Part shown: piece after piece, positions 35,374 to 43,745 of the stretch
Numbering within the stretch: the stretch's first letter is position 1
Layout of the letters: each line of letters begins with the position of its first letter
Assembly: GCF_024359525.1 (NCBI RefSeq)
Contig: NZ_JAKZEU010000002.1
Coordinates: 1-64,000 of the forward strand
DNA: 64,000 nt
Source: Paracoccus albicereus
GTDB lineage: Bacteria > Pseudomonadota > Alphaproteobacteria > Rhodobacterales > Rhodobacteraceae
Direction: 5' to 3'
Made by a program: the position numbers and the translations under genes
Notes under the pieces: model-generated
Databases searched by the model: none
Seen by the model: the letters and a program-made list of their open reading frames with translations, nothing else
Told to the model about the DNA's origin: nothing

Positions 35374-35598
35374 TCACGGGTTCGTCTTGATCGTCGTGAC
35401 TTTGTAGACCTCTCCGGCACGATCATAGGTGGTCCATTCGCCGATTTGCTCACCCGCTCGGAAATGGCCCGACCGGAGTTTCGATCCGTCCTTGCGGAAC
35501 CACTCCCAATAGCCGGAGGGTTGGCCATCCAGGGTCTTTCCGACGACCCAGATGCTGCCATCCCTGTGACGTTATTCGAAGGGTTGTGTGTCAGCCAT
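35374..35598 (-). pseudogene. YwqK-like (MORN-variant) small protein with TAA at codon 9
   Basis: The minus-strand frame from ATG 35598 reads MADTQPFE, then TAA at 35572-35574. It continues in the same frame as RHRDGSIWVVGKTLDGQPSG, YWEWFRKDGSKLRSGHFRAG and EQIGEWTTYDRAGEVYKVTT. This is the complete YwqK/MORN-variant family pattern (GYWEWFRKDG...SGHF). The stop replaces what is normally a Tyr codon (FEYRH). Everything else is intact, pointing to one recent substitution. Confidence 0.78.
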
Positions 35599-35688
35599 GA
35601 CGCTGTTCTCCGCAAAACGAGGCATGAAGCAATCCTTGTCTGAAATCACCTTTGATCTGGCCCACGCCGAGTGCAACAGGAAGCCGAT

Positions 35689-35841
35689 GTGTTTGACGTT
35701 TGCAGCCCGGTGGTGTGGGGTTGCGACCCTGGCGATGCGCTTTCGGCCGCAGTGGTCATTCTGGCAATGATGACAGGACGTCTCACGAAGGAAGAGCTGC
35801 CCAATCGAATGATCGAGATTATCACGGCGAACATTTTTTAG
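35689..35841 (+). CDS. Small hypothetical protein
   Basis: GTG 35689, with AGGAAG upstream, gives 50 residues (VFDVCSPVVWGCDPGDALSA, then AVVILAMMTGRLTKEELPNR, MIEIITANIF). The helical C-terminal half looks like real protein, and the frame is open further upstream to 35656. It lies divergent to the broken YwqK-like gene. I recognise no family. Confidence 0.4.
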   Translation: MFDVCSPVVWGCDPGDALSAAVVILAMMTGRLTKEELPNRMIEIITANIF

Positions 35842-35998
35842 AAAACGGACATTTATCAATCAATCCAGCAGGCGGCGCGCGCGAATGGCGCGGAAACATG
35901 CCTGCCACCTGTCTATCTGACGGTCCGGTGTTGAAGGATTTGGTGAACTCACATAACTGGACGCTCAACTCTCATCCGATCGTGAAGGAATTTCATTT

Positions 35999-36310
35999 AT
36001 GGATATTGATTTTGGAAAGCTCAGCCTCGAGGAGATGCGCACTCTGCGAGATCAGCTTGATCGCGCAATCAACTCCTATGAAGGACGCAAACGGCGCGAG
36101 GCGCTGAAGGCCATCGAAGATGTCGCGCGTGAGCACGGATACAGGCTTGGCGATCTGACGGGTGGGGGAGCCGTTCGCGGCGGTCCTGTCGCTCCGAAAT
36201 ACGCCAATCCCGCTGATCCGACAATGACCTGGACCGGTCGCGGCAGGAAGCCTCGCTGGGTGCAGGAAAACCTGAAGCAGGGAAAGCAGCTCGAGGATCT
36301 GGCGATCTAG
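35999..36310 (+). CDS. H-NS-family nucleoid protein (HvrA-like)
   Basis: The 103-residue protein has an N-terminal oligomerisation helix (MDIDFGKLSLEEMRTLRDQL, DRAINSYE) and a C-terminal DNA-binding loop (PADPTMTWTGRGRKPRWV) with the H-NS core T-W-T-GRGR-PRW. This is the Rhodobacter HvrA/Spb type. It probably silences AT-rich or horizontally acquired DNA, relevant in a window with several foreign segments. Confidence 0.9.
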   Translation: MDIDFGKLSLEEMRTLRDQLDRAINSYEGRKRREALKAIEDVAREHGYRLGDLTGGGAVRGGPVAPKYANPADPTMTWTGRGRKPRWVQENLKQGKQLEDLAI

Positions 36311-36480
36311 GCCAAATCTTGCAATCGCGCTCGGCGATCACTGCCTCGACGCTCTCGCCGACATTTGCGTATTTCCGAGAGAGCCCGAAGTTCAGGCATA
36401 TACACGCTTAGATTGACCGGTTAGCATCGCGCACGACGCGCAGCGACTCTCCGCTGCTGGTCGGTTTCGGAAGGCCCCCC

Positions 36481-36780
36481 TTGACGGTGTCATTGAATGA
36501 GTTGCGTGTTGCACTGTTGGCGGTCGATCGTGAGCAGGCGCTGGAGGCCTATCGTTCGCATGTCGGAATCGAAGCAGGCAAGCTCCTCGCTCTGGCACGC
36601 GCCGTCAGAGCGCACACGTCAGGGGACATGTCGGTTGACGACCTGAAGGCGGCCTATTTCGACTTCGATCATGACCCGGCGCTGTTGGTGTTGGCGACCC
36701 CCGGCATAGAGGAGCTTAAGGTCCTTCGGCGGTTGATCGAGGTGGTTTCTGCCTACCTCTATGGTCGACGGTCCCGGTAG
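36481..36780 (+). CDS. Hypothetical protein
   Basis: The 99-residue ORF starts at TTG 36481 with GGAAGG 6 nt upstream. Its sequence (LRVALLAVDREQALEAYRSH, then SGDMSVDDLKAAYFDFDHDP) is predicted helical and soluble, without cysteines. The amino-acid pattern looks genuine, but I recognise no family. No operon neighbour lies within 240 bp. Confidence 0.5.
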   Translation: MTVSLNELRVALLAVDREQALEAYRSHVGIEAGKLLALARAVRAHTSGDMSVDDLKAAYFDFDHDPALLVLATPGIEELKVLRRLIEVVSAYLYGRRSR

Positions 36781-37026
36781 ATCGCTGGTGACCAGCGAGC
36801 CACCTGGGCTCTTAGGCTCGGCTCGACGTCGCCCTTGCTTTTCAAGACCGCCAGGAACGACAACCGCCGGCGCCGTGATCTCCTTAACTGCCTTCCTTGG
36901 CGGCCGGCTATCGTTGTCGTGGAGGCGATGCGATAGCGCTGACGCTTCCGTCCGCTGTCGATCTTGACACAACCTCGGTTGTGATCGACCGTCGTCGTAT
37001 CGCATTAGCGATCGGAGGCAGACGAC

Positions 37027-37236
37027 ATGGCGAGCGGCGTCAAGGGCCCGGCCTCTTATTTTCCGGCCATCGAAGCCAAGTATGGTCGGCCCATTGCGGA
37101 ATGGAAGGATCTGATCCGGTCCCGGGCGGATCTGAAGCACATGGAGATCGTCACGTGGCTGAAGGACGAGTATGGCCTCGGGCACGGACATGCCAATGCC
37201 TTGGTTGCGGATACCCTGAAGCAAACGGATAGGTAG
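37027..37236 (+). CDS. DUF4287 protein
   Basis: The 69-residue protein matches DUF4287: SYFPAIEAKYGRPIAEWKDL, then HMEIVTWLKDEYGLGHGHAN. GGAGG lies 8 nt before the ATG. The family is small, helical and without known function, usually found alone or with DUF5655. The flanking gaps (36781-37026, 37237-37413) show nothing else. Confidence 0.88.
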   Translation: MASGVKGPASYFPAIEAKYGRPIAEWKDLIRSRADLKHMEIVTWLKDEYGLGHGHANALVADTLKQTDR

Positions 37237-37413
37237 GGTTAAGGTGATCCGTTCCTACCTTGATCCGGCAACGGTGATTGCGGACGGTGAAGGGGAGGGT
37301 GTTTGACCCGCAGCATGCTGGCCCGTGGCGAGGGCTTCTGCGCGGGAGCCGCGCTCTGTGCGGCATCGCTTCGAAAATTCAAACCTTGGCCGTCTCAAGT
37401 CGCTCCATGCTCA

Positions 37414-37827
37414 TCACTCGCCTCGCTGATCGCGACCCATGTTCGCGCTCAGGTTCTGATATCCTGAGAAGATCGATGTGGGCGAGGTTTTCTTGCGCCG
37501 GCAGTTCTCGTATGCACCGTGGCTTATCAGCGGCGCGTCATCGGCGTGGCCGGCTGCGACCATAATGCAGGCGATGTCCGCAGCGTTCGGAAGGGTGCAG
37601 CGCATCACGCGGCGATCACCGTCGTCAGACTGGATGACGTCGCAGGTCAGACGTTTGCCTTCTATCAATGTGCTGAGATAGTCGCGACTTTCGATCCCGC
37701 CTTCTTCAAATACTTCCGGTGCATGGATCCCCCAAAGTCTGATCAGATCGGGCGCCACACCCAGGGTCGCGCCGTCCTGAACCGGGGTCCCGGCTGAAAT
37801 GAATGCGACCGTAAGAAGTGTGATCAT
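37414..37827 (-). CDS. Exported staphylococcal-nuclease-like protein with altered active site
   Basis: The 137-residue protein has a short signal-like N-terminus and an SNase fold: VQDGATLGVAPDLIRLWGIH, APE, then GKRLTCDV, DGDRRVMRCTL and ACIMVAAGHADDAP. In active thermonucleases the calcium ligands sit in DGDT and in (V/I)DxPE. Here the second Asp of DGDT is Ala (DGAT), and the Asp before PE is His (GIHAPE). It is therefore probably catalytically dead or uses another metal, although the fold looks complete. Confidence 0.75.
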   Translation of the reverse strand: MITLLTVAFISAGTPVQDGATLGVAPDLIRLWGIHAPEVFEEGGIESRDYLSTLIEGKRLTCDVIQSDDGDRRVMRCTLPNAADIACIMVAAGHADDAPLISHGAYENCRRKKTSPTSIFSGYQNLSANMGRDQRGE

Positions 37828-38464
37828 CTCTGAGCAATAGCTCGGAAGCCGATTCGCGACCAGCGCTAGCGCAACCGGTTGACTGCGATGTTACATTCTT
37901 TTGATGTTCCGTGCTAAGTTGGCCCAACTGAACCCGACAAACCGCCTCCTGACTCACGTTCGAGGAAATGGTCAGGTCCATAGTGTCGCGCTCCTCACTT
38001 TGCCTCGAAAGTGCCGTTAGCCGGCGCTGTCAAACAACCATCATCGAGCGAAACGCCGTCCCCATGGCAGGGATCCGGAAGAACGGCCGACCTTGGCGGG
38101 ACAACGGTCTGGTAGCCTGGGTTCGGAACGAAGCCCAGTGCGCGACGCGTTAATCGGGCAGGACTTTTTGGAAAAATTAACGCGACTACCACTTGCAAGA
38201 TGGGTCGAAGTAAAGATGCGATGTCTCGAGGTTTTACGGGCGTATCGCTGCACGAAACTCCGACCGTCGGACTGCCGAAGCTCCCATTCGCATCGCCCTC
38301 ATGAAACACTTCTCAGCGCTCGGCGTCGCCGAGATCTTTCGTGTATTCTGACACCGCACGGGAAAGGGTGACGCGCACCTCAGGCGGGAGTTCCGCAGCC
38401 ACGCTGTATGGATCCTCAGTATATGGGCGCAAGGGTGGTTCGACCGATAACGCCCCTGCGGATA
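37828..38464. other. Intergenic, no gene recognised
   Basis: About 640 bp between the SNase-like gene and the two-component genes. Short ORFs on both strands show no family resemblance. The stretch 38150-38290 is AT-richer than the flanks. No RNA gene or repeat was found. Confidence 0.4.
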
Positions 38465-39126
38465 TCAGGGGGGTTCCTTTCCGCCGACCCTTGCCTGCAC
38501 CAGCCCCGCATCTAAAGCGAACCAGACCATCTGCGCATCAGTTTCCAGGCCTAGCTTGCTTTTGATCTGGTAATGGTTGTTGCGAACGGTCTTCGTGCTG
38601 ATCGAAAGCGCGTCGCTGATCCTCTCGGCCGACCAGCCACTGGCGAACAACCGCAGAATTTCGGTCTGCCGCGTGCTAAGCTCGCTCAGCTTGTGGCTCG
38701 CTCCGGCGACCCGATCTCGGGCAATGGCCTCGATCACGTCGGGCGAAATCACCGTGCGGCCGACAGCGCCCCCAGGATCGCCCTGATCAGATACTGCGGT
38801 TCGCTGCTTTTGGTTACATAGCCAGCTGCGCCCGCCTCGAACGACTTCAGCGCATAGGCCGAGCCGTGATGCATGGTGAAGACGACGATACGCGCGTGGC
38901 GATCATATTGGCGAATGTGACGAATCGCTTCTATTCCGCTCGCGCCAGGAATCGTCACGTCCATGACGACGACATCCGGCGCGGTGTCGCGGTAACGCGC
39001 ATAGGCGCTTCGGGCGTCGTCTGCTTCGGCCACGATGCGAAGGCCGGGCTGCAGATCGATCAGCCGGCGGTAGCCTTCGCGGACCACAGGATGATCATCG
39101 ACGATCATGATACGCCGTTCGATCAT
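38465..39126 (-). pseudogene. NarL/FixJ-type response regulator split into REC and HTH parts by a frameshift
   Basis: The receiver part (39126-38749, MIERRIMIVDDHPVVREGYR) has the phospho-acceptor in VVVMDVTIPG, plus T and K (FTMHHGS, YVTKSS). It stops just after the REC fold. The next frame (38752-38465) supplies GRTVISPDVIEAIARDR and a complete LuxR HTH (ELSTRQTEILRLFASGWSAE, then TKTVRNNHYQIKSKLGL). The junction lies at a C5 run (38769-38773); one extra base would join them. The two frames overlap by GTGA, so separate translation of the HTH part is also possible. Confidence 0.8.
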
Positions 39127-40460
39127 GCGGTGCCGCGGCCGTCGCGCGTGGGTAGCGAGACATCGATCCGGATACCGGTTTCGGTCTGGCGAACCCGCAG
39201 CGTTCCACCCATCGCGCTGGCGCGCTCGGTTATGCCAAGGATACCGTGTCCCGAGCGCGGCAGCAGCAGCGCTCCACCGCCGTCATCCTCGACCCGCAGT
39301 GCGATCCAGTCTGCGTTCTGGCGAAGGCGAACGCGGACCCGATCCGGCGCGCCGTGCCGCATCGCATTGGTCACGCATTCCTGCACGATGCGGTAAAGGT
39401 CCAGCGCTGCGGCGTCGTTGATCTTGGCCTCGTCGATATCGCAGTCAAGCGACACCCGAGCACTGCGCTGCGCGCCCCATCCCGCCAGCATCGTGCGCAG
39501 GCTCGCGGCAAGTCCGACCGCATCCAGATCAGGTGGCCGTAACCGCGCAAAGGCGCCGCGCAGGCATTCCATCATGCGCTGGATGTTACTGGCGATGGCG
39601 CGGGCGTCCTGCAGGATGTCCGGGCGATCGCGTGGCGCTGCGCAGGCTATCGACGCAGACAGCGCCGCTGTCGCCGTCAACATCTGTCCGAATTCGTCGT
39701 GCAGGTCGCGCGCCAGGTGGCGACGTTCAACATCTTCGACCTCGATCAGCTTTCGAGTCAGCAAGCGGCTTTGTTCCGCACTGGCGCGCAGCCGTTCCGC
39801 AAGGTGATTGACGGCCTGCGCGATCCGGCGGAATTCCCGCGCGCCGCCCGGCTCGACGCGGGCAGCGAGATCGCCTCGAGAAAGGCGGTCGAGTTCCGAC
39901 ACGATGCCGCCCACCGGGCCAAGGCGCCAGATGATCGCGGCCGTTCCCAGGAGCAGAACGCCGGTCGCCATTGCCAGCGTCTGCCACAGGGCAAGGCGCG
40001 TGCGCTGCCAGGCCAGCGTCGCCGCGGCGACAGGATCGAAGGACGCCTCGATGCTGAATGTCCTGCTTTGCGAGGCCGATCCCGATCGGGCGACGGCCTG
40101 CGGCGGCTCGATCAGACGTTCGATGCCTGTGCGAAACCAGTCGGGCGCGATCTGGCCGAAGACCTGCCAGCCTGCGCATAATCGCCGTTCAGTGATCGAC
40201 CCCTGCTGGAAGCGGATGCAGCTTCCTGGCGCCATCACCCCGAGTAGCTTGATCGAGGTCATCTTGGCGTAAAGCGGGTCGCGCGCGCGCGGCTCCATTT
40301 GATAGTTCCGCTCAAGCACGTAACTGGCGCGTATCAGCGTCTTCTGCGTGTCGCTTCGCGCGGTCCGATAGGCGTCGGCAACCGCCAGAACCAGGGTCAT
40401 GCTCCCTACAAGCGCCGTGAACAACCACAGGATCATCACCAGTCGCAACCGCAGGCTCAT
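39123..40460 (-). CDS. Sensor histidine kinase (HisKA_3 / MxaY-FlhS type)
   Basis: ATG 40460 with AGGAGG upstream gives 445 residues. Two membrane helices (MILWLFTALVGSMTLVLAVA and LWQTLAMATGVLLLGTAAII) enclose a periplasmic sensor region of about 135 residues with two cysteines. HAMP, the H-box ARDLHDEFGQ and HATPase motifs (CVTNAMRHG, VEDDGGGALL, GHGILGITERASAMGG) follow. The start of the response regulator overlaps its end by 4 bp. The kinase diverges from the Mox/Bat operon and resembles MxaY/FlhS kinases of methylotrophic Rhodobacterales, so that operon is a candidate target. Confidence 0.85.
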   Translation of the reverse strand: MSLRLRLVMILWLFTALVGSMTLVLAVADAYRTARSDTQKTLIRASYVLERNYQMEPRARDPLYAKMTSIKLLGVMAPGSCIRFQQGSITERRLCAGWQVFGQIAPDWFRTGIERLIEPPQAVARSGSASQSRTFSIEASFDPVAAATLAWQRTRLALWQTLAMATGVLLLGTAAIIWRLGPVGGIVSELDRLSRGDLAARVEPGGAREFRRIAQAVNHLAERLRASAEQSRLLTRKLIEVEDVERRHLARDLHDEFGQMLTATAALSASIACAAPRDRPDILQDARAIASNIQRMMECLRGAFARLRPPDLDAVGLAASLRTMLAGWGAQRSARVSLDCDIDEAKINDAAALDLYRIVQECVTNAMRHGAPDRVRVRLRQNADWIALRVEDDGGGALLLPRSGHGILGITERASAMGGTLRVRQTETGIRIDVSLPTRDGRGTA

Positions 40461-40601
40461 GTCCGCTTCCTCCTGACCTCTTCCTTTCAGGATCGGGCAA
40501 ACCCGCCCCGATGTCTCGGGCAATTTGCCCGACCTTACCCGATAGTCTTCAACACCGCTGCCACCCATGCTTTTGTGACGTTGGCCATCAGGGAGGCGGC
40601 G

Positions 40602-41582
40602 ATGGAGGATGTGAGAGCGGGAGGGACCCACGGAACGGCCCCCGCGACCGCGCTGGCGGACCGGATGGCGGCCGGACTGGTGGGACACGGTGTTCTGGTC
40701 GAGCGATTATTGATTGCGCTGCTGACCGGCGGGCACGTGCTGATCGAAGGCGCACCCGGCCTTGCCAAGACGCGGTCGGTCCGGCGGCTGTCCGATGGGA
40801 TCGAAAGCAGCTTCGCGCGCATCCAATGCACGCCGGACTTGATGCCGTCGGACGTGACAGGCACGCAGGTGTTTCGGCCCGAAAGCGGGCGGATGGATTT
40901 CTTGCCCGGCCCGATCTTTCACAATCTCGTCCTTGTGGATGAGATCAACCGCGCACCGCCCAAGGTCCAGTCGGCGTTGTTGGAGGCTATGGGCGAAGGG
41001 CAGGTGACCACCGGAAGCCAGACGCGGCCGCTGCCTGATCCGTTCATGGTCGTTGCAACGCAAAACCCCCTCGAACAGGAAGGCACCTTTCCACTGCCCG
41101 AGGCCCAGCTCGACCGGTTCCTGATGCATGTCATCCTGGATCTGCCCGGCGAGGACGACGAGATGGCGATCCTGGACCTGGTCGAGACCGAACTGCGCAC
41201 CCGCGCCGGACGTGAGGCGCCAGTGCTGGACAAAGATGCGCTGGCCGCGATGAAGGCGCAGGTGCTGACGGTGCATCTCGCCCCTGCGCTCAAGCACTAT
41301 ATCGTTGGACTGGTGATGGCGACGCGCCGCGCCGCGGATGGCGTTGACGTGACCGACCGGGTCCGACATGCGGTCAGCCCGCGCGGCACCCTTGCCCTGG
41401 CCTCCAGCGCTCGGGCGCGCGCCTGGCTGCGCGGCCGCGATTACGCCGTGCCCGAGGATGTGGCGGCGCTGGCGCCCGATGTTCTGTGCCATCGCATGGC
41501 GCCGACATGGCGTGCCCAGGCCGCGGGCGACACATCCCGTGCGATCCTTGCCGACATCCTGTCGGGCGTCGAGGCGCTGTGA
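40602..41582 (+). CDS. MoxR-family AAA+ ATPase
   Basis: ATG 40602 (GGGAGG upstream) gives 326 residues. Walker A GAPGLAKT, Walker B LVLVDEINRAPP, sensor TQNPLEQEGTFPLPEAQLDR and the C-terminal lid HAVSPRGTLALASSARARAW are typical MoxR. MoxR ATPases work with VWA-domain proteins as chaperones that insert metals or mature periplasmic enzymes. It opens an operon in which each of the next genes overlaps its neighbour by 4-7 bases. Confidence 0.92.
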   Translation: MEDVRAGGTHGTAPATALADRMAAGLVGHGVLVERLLIALLTGGHVLIEGAPGLAKTRSVRRLSDGIESSFARIQCTPDLMPSDVTGTQVFRPESGRMDFLPGPIFHNLVLVDEINRAPPKVQSALLEAMGEGQVTTGSQTRPLPDPFMVVATQNPLEQEGTFPLPEAQLDRFLMHVILDLPGEDDEMAILDLVETELRTRAGREAPVLDKDALAAMKAQVLTVHLAPALKHYIVGLVMATRRAADGVDVTDRVRHAVSPRGTLALASSARARAWLRGRDYAVPEDVAALAPDVLCHRMAPTWRAQAAGDTSRAILADILSGVEAL

Positions 41583-42424
41583 GCCTGCCGCGGGCATCCG
41601 GGGCGGTCCTCTCGCTGGATCGGCTGGTGGCCCTGGGCAATCTGGCCGCGGCACGCGCCACACCCGGTCGCGCGCGCGGACCGGCGGGCGGCCTGTCAGG
41701 CCCGCGCCGCGGCGAGGGGGGCGATCTTTTTGACCTTCGTCCATGGCAGCAGGGCGACGATCTTCGCCGGATCGACCCGGCCGCGACGGCGCGCAGCGGC
41801 CGGCCGCAGGTGCGTAGCCGCCACGAAGATGTTGAGCGCACCCTGATGCTGGTGGCGGATTTCCGTCGTTCAACGCTGTGGGGCACGCGCGGTCGGTTCC
41901 GCTCGGTGGCCGGGGCAGAGGCGCTGGCGCTGGAAGGCTGGCGTGCGGTCCGAGCGGGTGGCCGGGTGGGCGTCGTCGTGGTCGGCGACCGCACCATCGT
42001 TACGGTGTCGCCGCAGCCGCGCGAAGCGGCGATGCTGCGCGTCGCCGCCACGTTGGCCGAGTGTCACGCCACGGCGCTTGGCGGTGCCGAAGCCGGACAG
42101 GAAAGCCTGTCTGCGCTTCTCGACGCTGTGATAGAGCGGGTAGCGGCCGGAAGCGCCGTTGTGCTGGCGACCGGGCTGGACGATCTCGACACCGGCTTCC
42201 GCGCAACAGCGTTGGCACTGATGCGGTTCTGCACGCTCGAGGTGCTGCTGGTGCAGGATGCAGTCGAGACCGATCCTCCGCAAGGAAGTGTGCTCGCGCG
42301 GATCGGTCGTCGTGTCGCCCGGGGCCGCTTCGCGTCGTCGCGTTCAGCGGATCTGCTGGATGGCCAGGGCATACCCTACCGGCTGATTCGCGCCGAGACG
42401 TCCATGGAAGATGACGCGGCATGA
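41579..42424 (+). CDS. DUF58 protein (MxaS/BatX-like)
   Basis: GTG 41579 overlaps the moxR stop (GTGA). The 281-residue product holds the DUF58 signature (GDDLRRIDPAATARSGRPQV, near residue 65) and a degenerate VWA-like fold (TLMLVADFRRSTLWGTRG, VGVVVVGDRTIVTV). DUF58 proteins always accompany MoxR ATPases and VWA proteins. There is no transmembrane segment, so it is cytosolic. Confidence 0.87.
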   Translation: MSLPRASGAVLSLDRLVALGNLAAARATPGRARGPAGGLSGPRRGEGGDLFDLRPWQQGDDLRRIDPAATARSGRPQVRSRHEDVERTLMLVADFRRSTLWGTRGRFRSVAGAEALALEGWRAVRAGGRVGVVVVGDRTIVTVSPQPREAAMLRVAATLAECHATALGGAEAGQESLSALLDAVIERVAAGSAVVLATGLDDLDTGFRATALALMRFCTLEVLLVQDAVETDPPQGSVLARIGRRVARGRFASSRSADLLDGQGIPYRLIRAETSMEDDAA

Positions 42425-42792
42425 GCCCCGAGGATCTTGTTAGCCAACTTGCTGGCATTCGCATTCCCGAAGGCTTTGCACGGGTCGGGGTCCGCGACGC
42501 CCTGACGATCGTCGCCCTTGGGCTTGTCGCTGGGCTGATGATCTCGGCTGTCTTGCGACTGGTTACACTCCGCCGCGAAAGGCCGGTCGACGAGGCACGA
42601 CGTGCGATCCACGCCCTTGCCGATCCCGATCCTCAGGTCAGGGTTACCGGCCTCGCGATCCTGCTGCGCGATCAGGGTGGCGAACAGGTCGAGGGGCTGA
42701 AGCGGGCACTTTACGACCCCCGCGAGACGGTCGATCCCATCGCGTTGGAGGCCGCGGTTCTTTCAGCCGCCCGGCGCAGGAAACGCCCGTGA
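42421..42792 (+). CDS. Small membrane protein of the Mox/Bat operon (DUF4381-like)
   Basis: The 123-residue protein starts with LVSQLAGIRIPEGF and one membrane helix (ALTIVALGLVAGLMISAVLR), followed by a cytosolic helical part. This is the size and layout of DUF4381 proteins, which sit between DUF58 and VWA genes. Sequence conservation is weak, so the call rests mainly on position. It overlaps both neighbours by 4 bp (ATGA and GTGA). Confidence 0.6.
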   Translation: MSPEDLVSQLAGIRIPEGFARVGVRDALTIVALGLVAGLMISAVLRLVTLRRERPVDEARRAIHALADPDPQVRVTGLAILLRDQGGEQVEGLKRALYDPRETVDPIALEAAVLSAARRRKRP

Positions 42793-43745
42793 GCTTCGCG
42801 GCGCCCTGGGCGGTCCTGCTGTTGCCCTTTCCCATCCTGCTGTGGCACTGGTTGCCCGCGGGTTCGGCCGATGGCGGTGCTGTGGCGCTGCCCCCGGCGA
42901 TCGCGGCCGCGTTTCGGCCGGCGGACGCGGTGCACACCCGACGCGATGCGCGCGCGGTCACTCTGTTTCTTGCATGGGCATTGCTCGTCGTGGCACTGGC
43001 CGGTCCGCGTGTGGAGCGGGTGCTGACCGTGGTTCCGGCATCGGGCCGTGACATCGTGCTGGTGCTGGACCTGTCGGGCTGGATGGAGCGTGAGGATTTC
43101 GACCTCGACGATAGACAGGTCTCTCGCCTCGCTGCGGTCCAGGATGTTGGCGCGCGCTTTGTGCGGGGTCGGACCGGCGATCGCGTCGGGCTGGTTGTCT
43201 TCGGCGACCGTGCTTATGTCGCCGCGGCGCTGACCCATGACACGGCCGCTGTCGCTCAGGTCATCAAGACGGCGCAGGTAGGTGTGTCCGGAAAGGCAAC
43301 CGCCATCGCAGACGGTCTTGGTCTGGCAATCAGGCGCTTGCGCGATCGGGACGCCAAAAGCCGGGTGATCGTGCTTCTATCAGACGGTCAGGACACCACC
43401 GGCGCGGTGGACCCCGTCGCCGCGGCGGCCGCCGCAAGCAGACTTGCGATCAGAATCTACACCATCGCACTTGGCCCCGCCGACTTGGAAACCGACCCTT
43501 CGGCCCGCGACGCTGTCGACAGCGAGACTCTGCGACGCATCGCCGACGCGGCAGACGGCCAGACCTTCCGCGTGCGCAATACGGATGATCTGCAGGCGGT
43601 AACCGAAGCGATCGACCGATTGGAGCCGAGTCTGGCCGACGCGCCGCCCATTCGGGCCTGGCAGGAATTCTGGCCGTGGCTGTCGGCGGCTTCGCTACTG
43701 TTTCTCGCATGCTCGCTGCTTCTTCACAGGCGCGAGGTCGCATGA
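42789..43745 (+). CDS. VWA-domain membrane protein (BatA/MxaC-like)
   Basis: The 318-residue protein has two N-terminal membrane helices, a VWA domain in the periplasm or cytosol and a C-terminal helix (WLSAASLLFLACSLLL). The MIDAS metal site is expected to read DxSxS; here it is VLDLSGWMERED, so the second serine is Trp, though the later VLLSDGQDTTGA is intact. GTG 42789 overlaps the preceding stop. It pairs with the next VWA protein as BatA/BatB or MxaC/MxaL do. Confidence 0.85.
   Translation: MSFAAPWAVLLLPFPILLWHWLPAGSADGGAVALPPAIAAAFRPADAVHTRRDARAVTLFLAWALLVVALAGPRVERVLTVVPASGRDIVLVLDLSGWMEREDFDLDDRQVSRLAAVQDVGARFVRGRTGDRVGLVVFGDRAYVAAALTHDTAAVAQVIKTAQVGVSGKATAIADGLGLAIRRLRDRDAKSRVIVLLSDGQDTTGAVDPVAAAAAASRLAIRIYTIALGPADLETDPSARDAVDSETLRRIADAADGQTFRVRNTDDLQAVTEAIDRLEPSLADAPPIRAWQEFWPWLSAASLLFLACSLLLHRREVA

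Noticed and set aside
40707..41873. 388-codon minus-strand ORF opposite moxR
   Set aside because: It is an antisense shadow caused by high GC; no recognisable domain.
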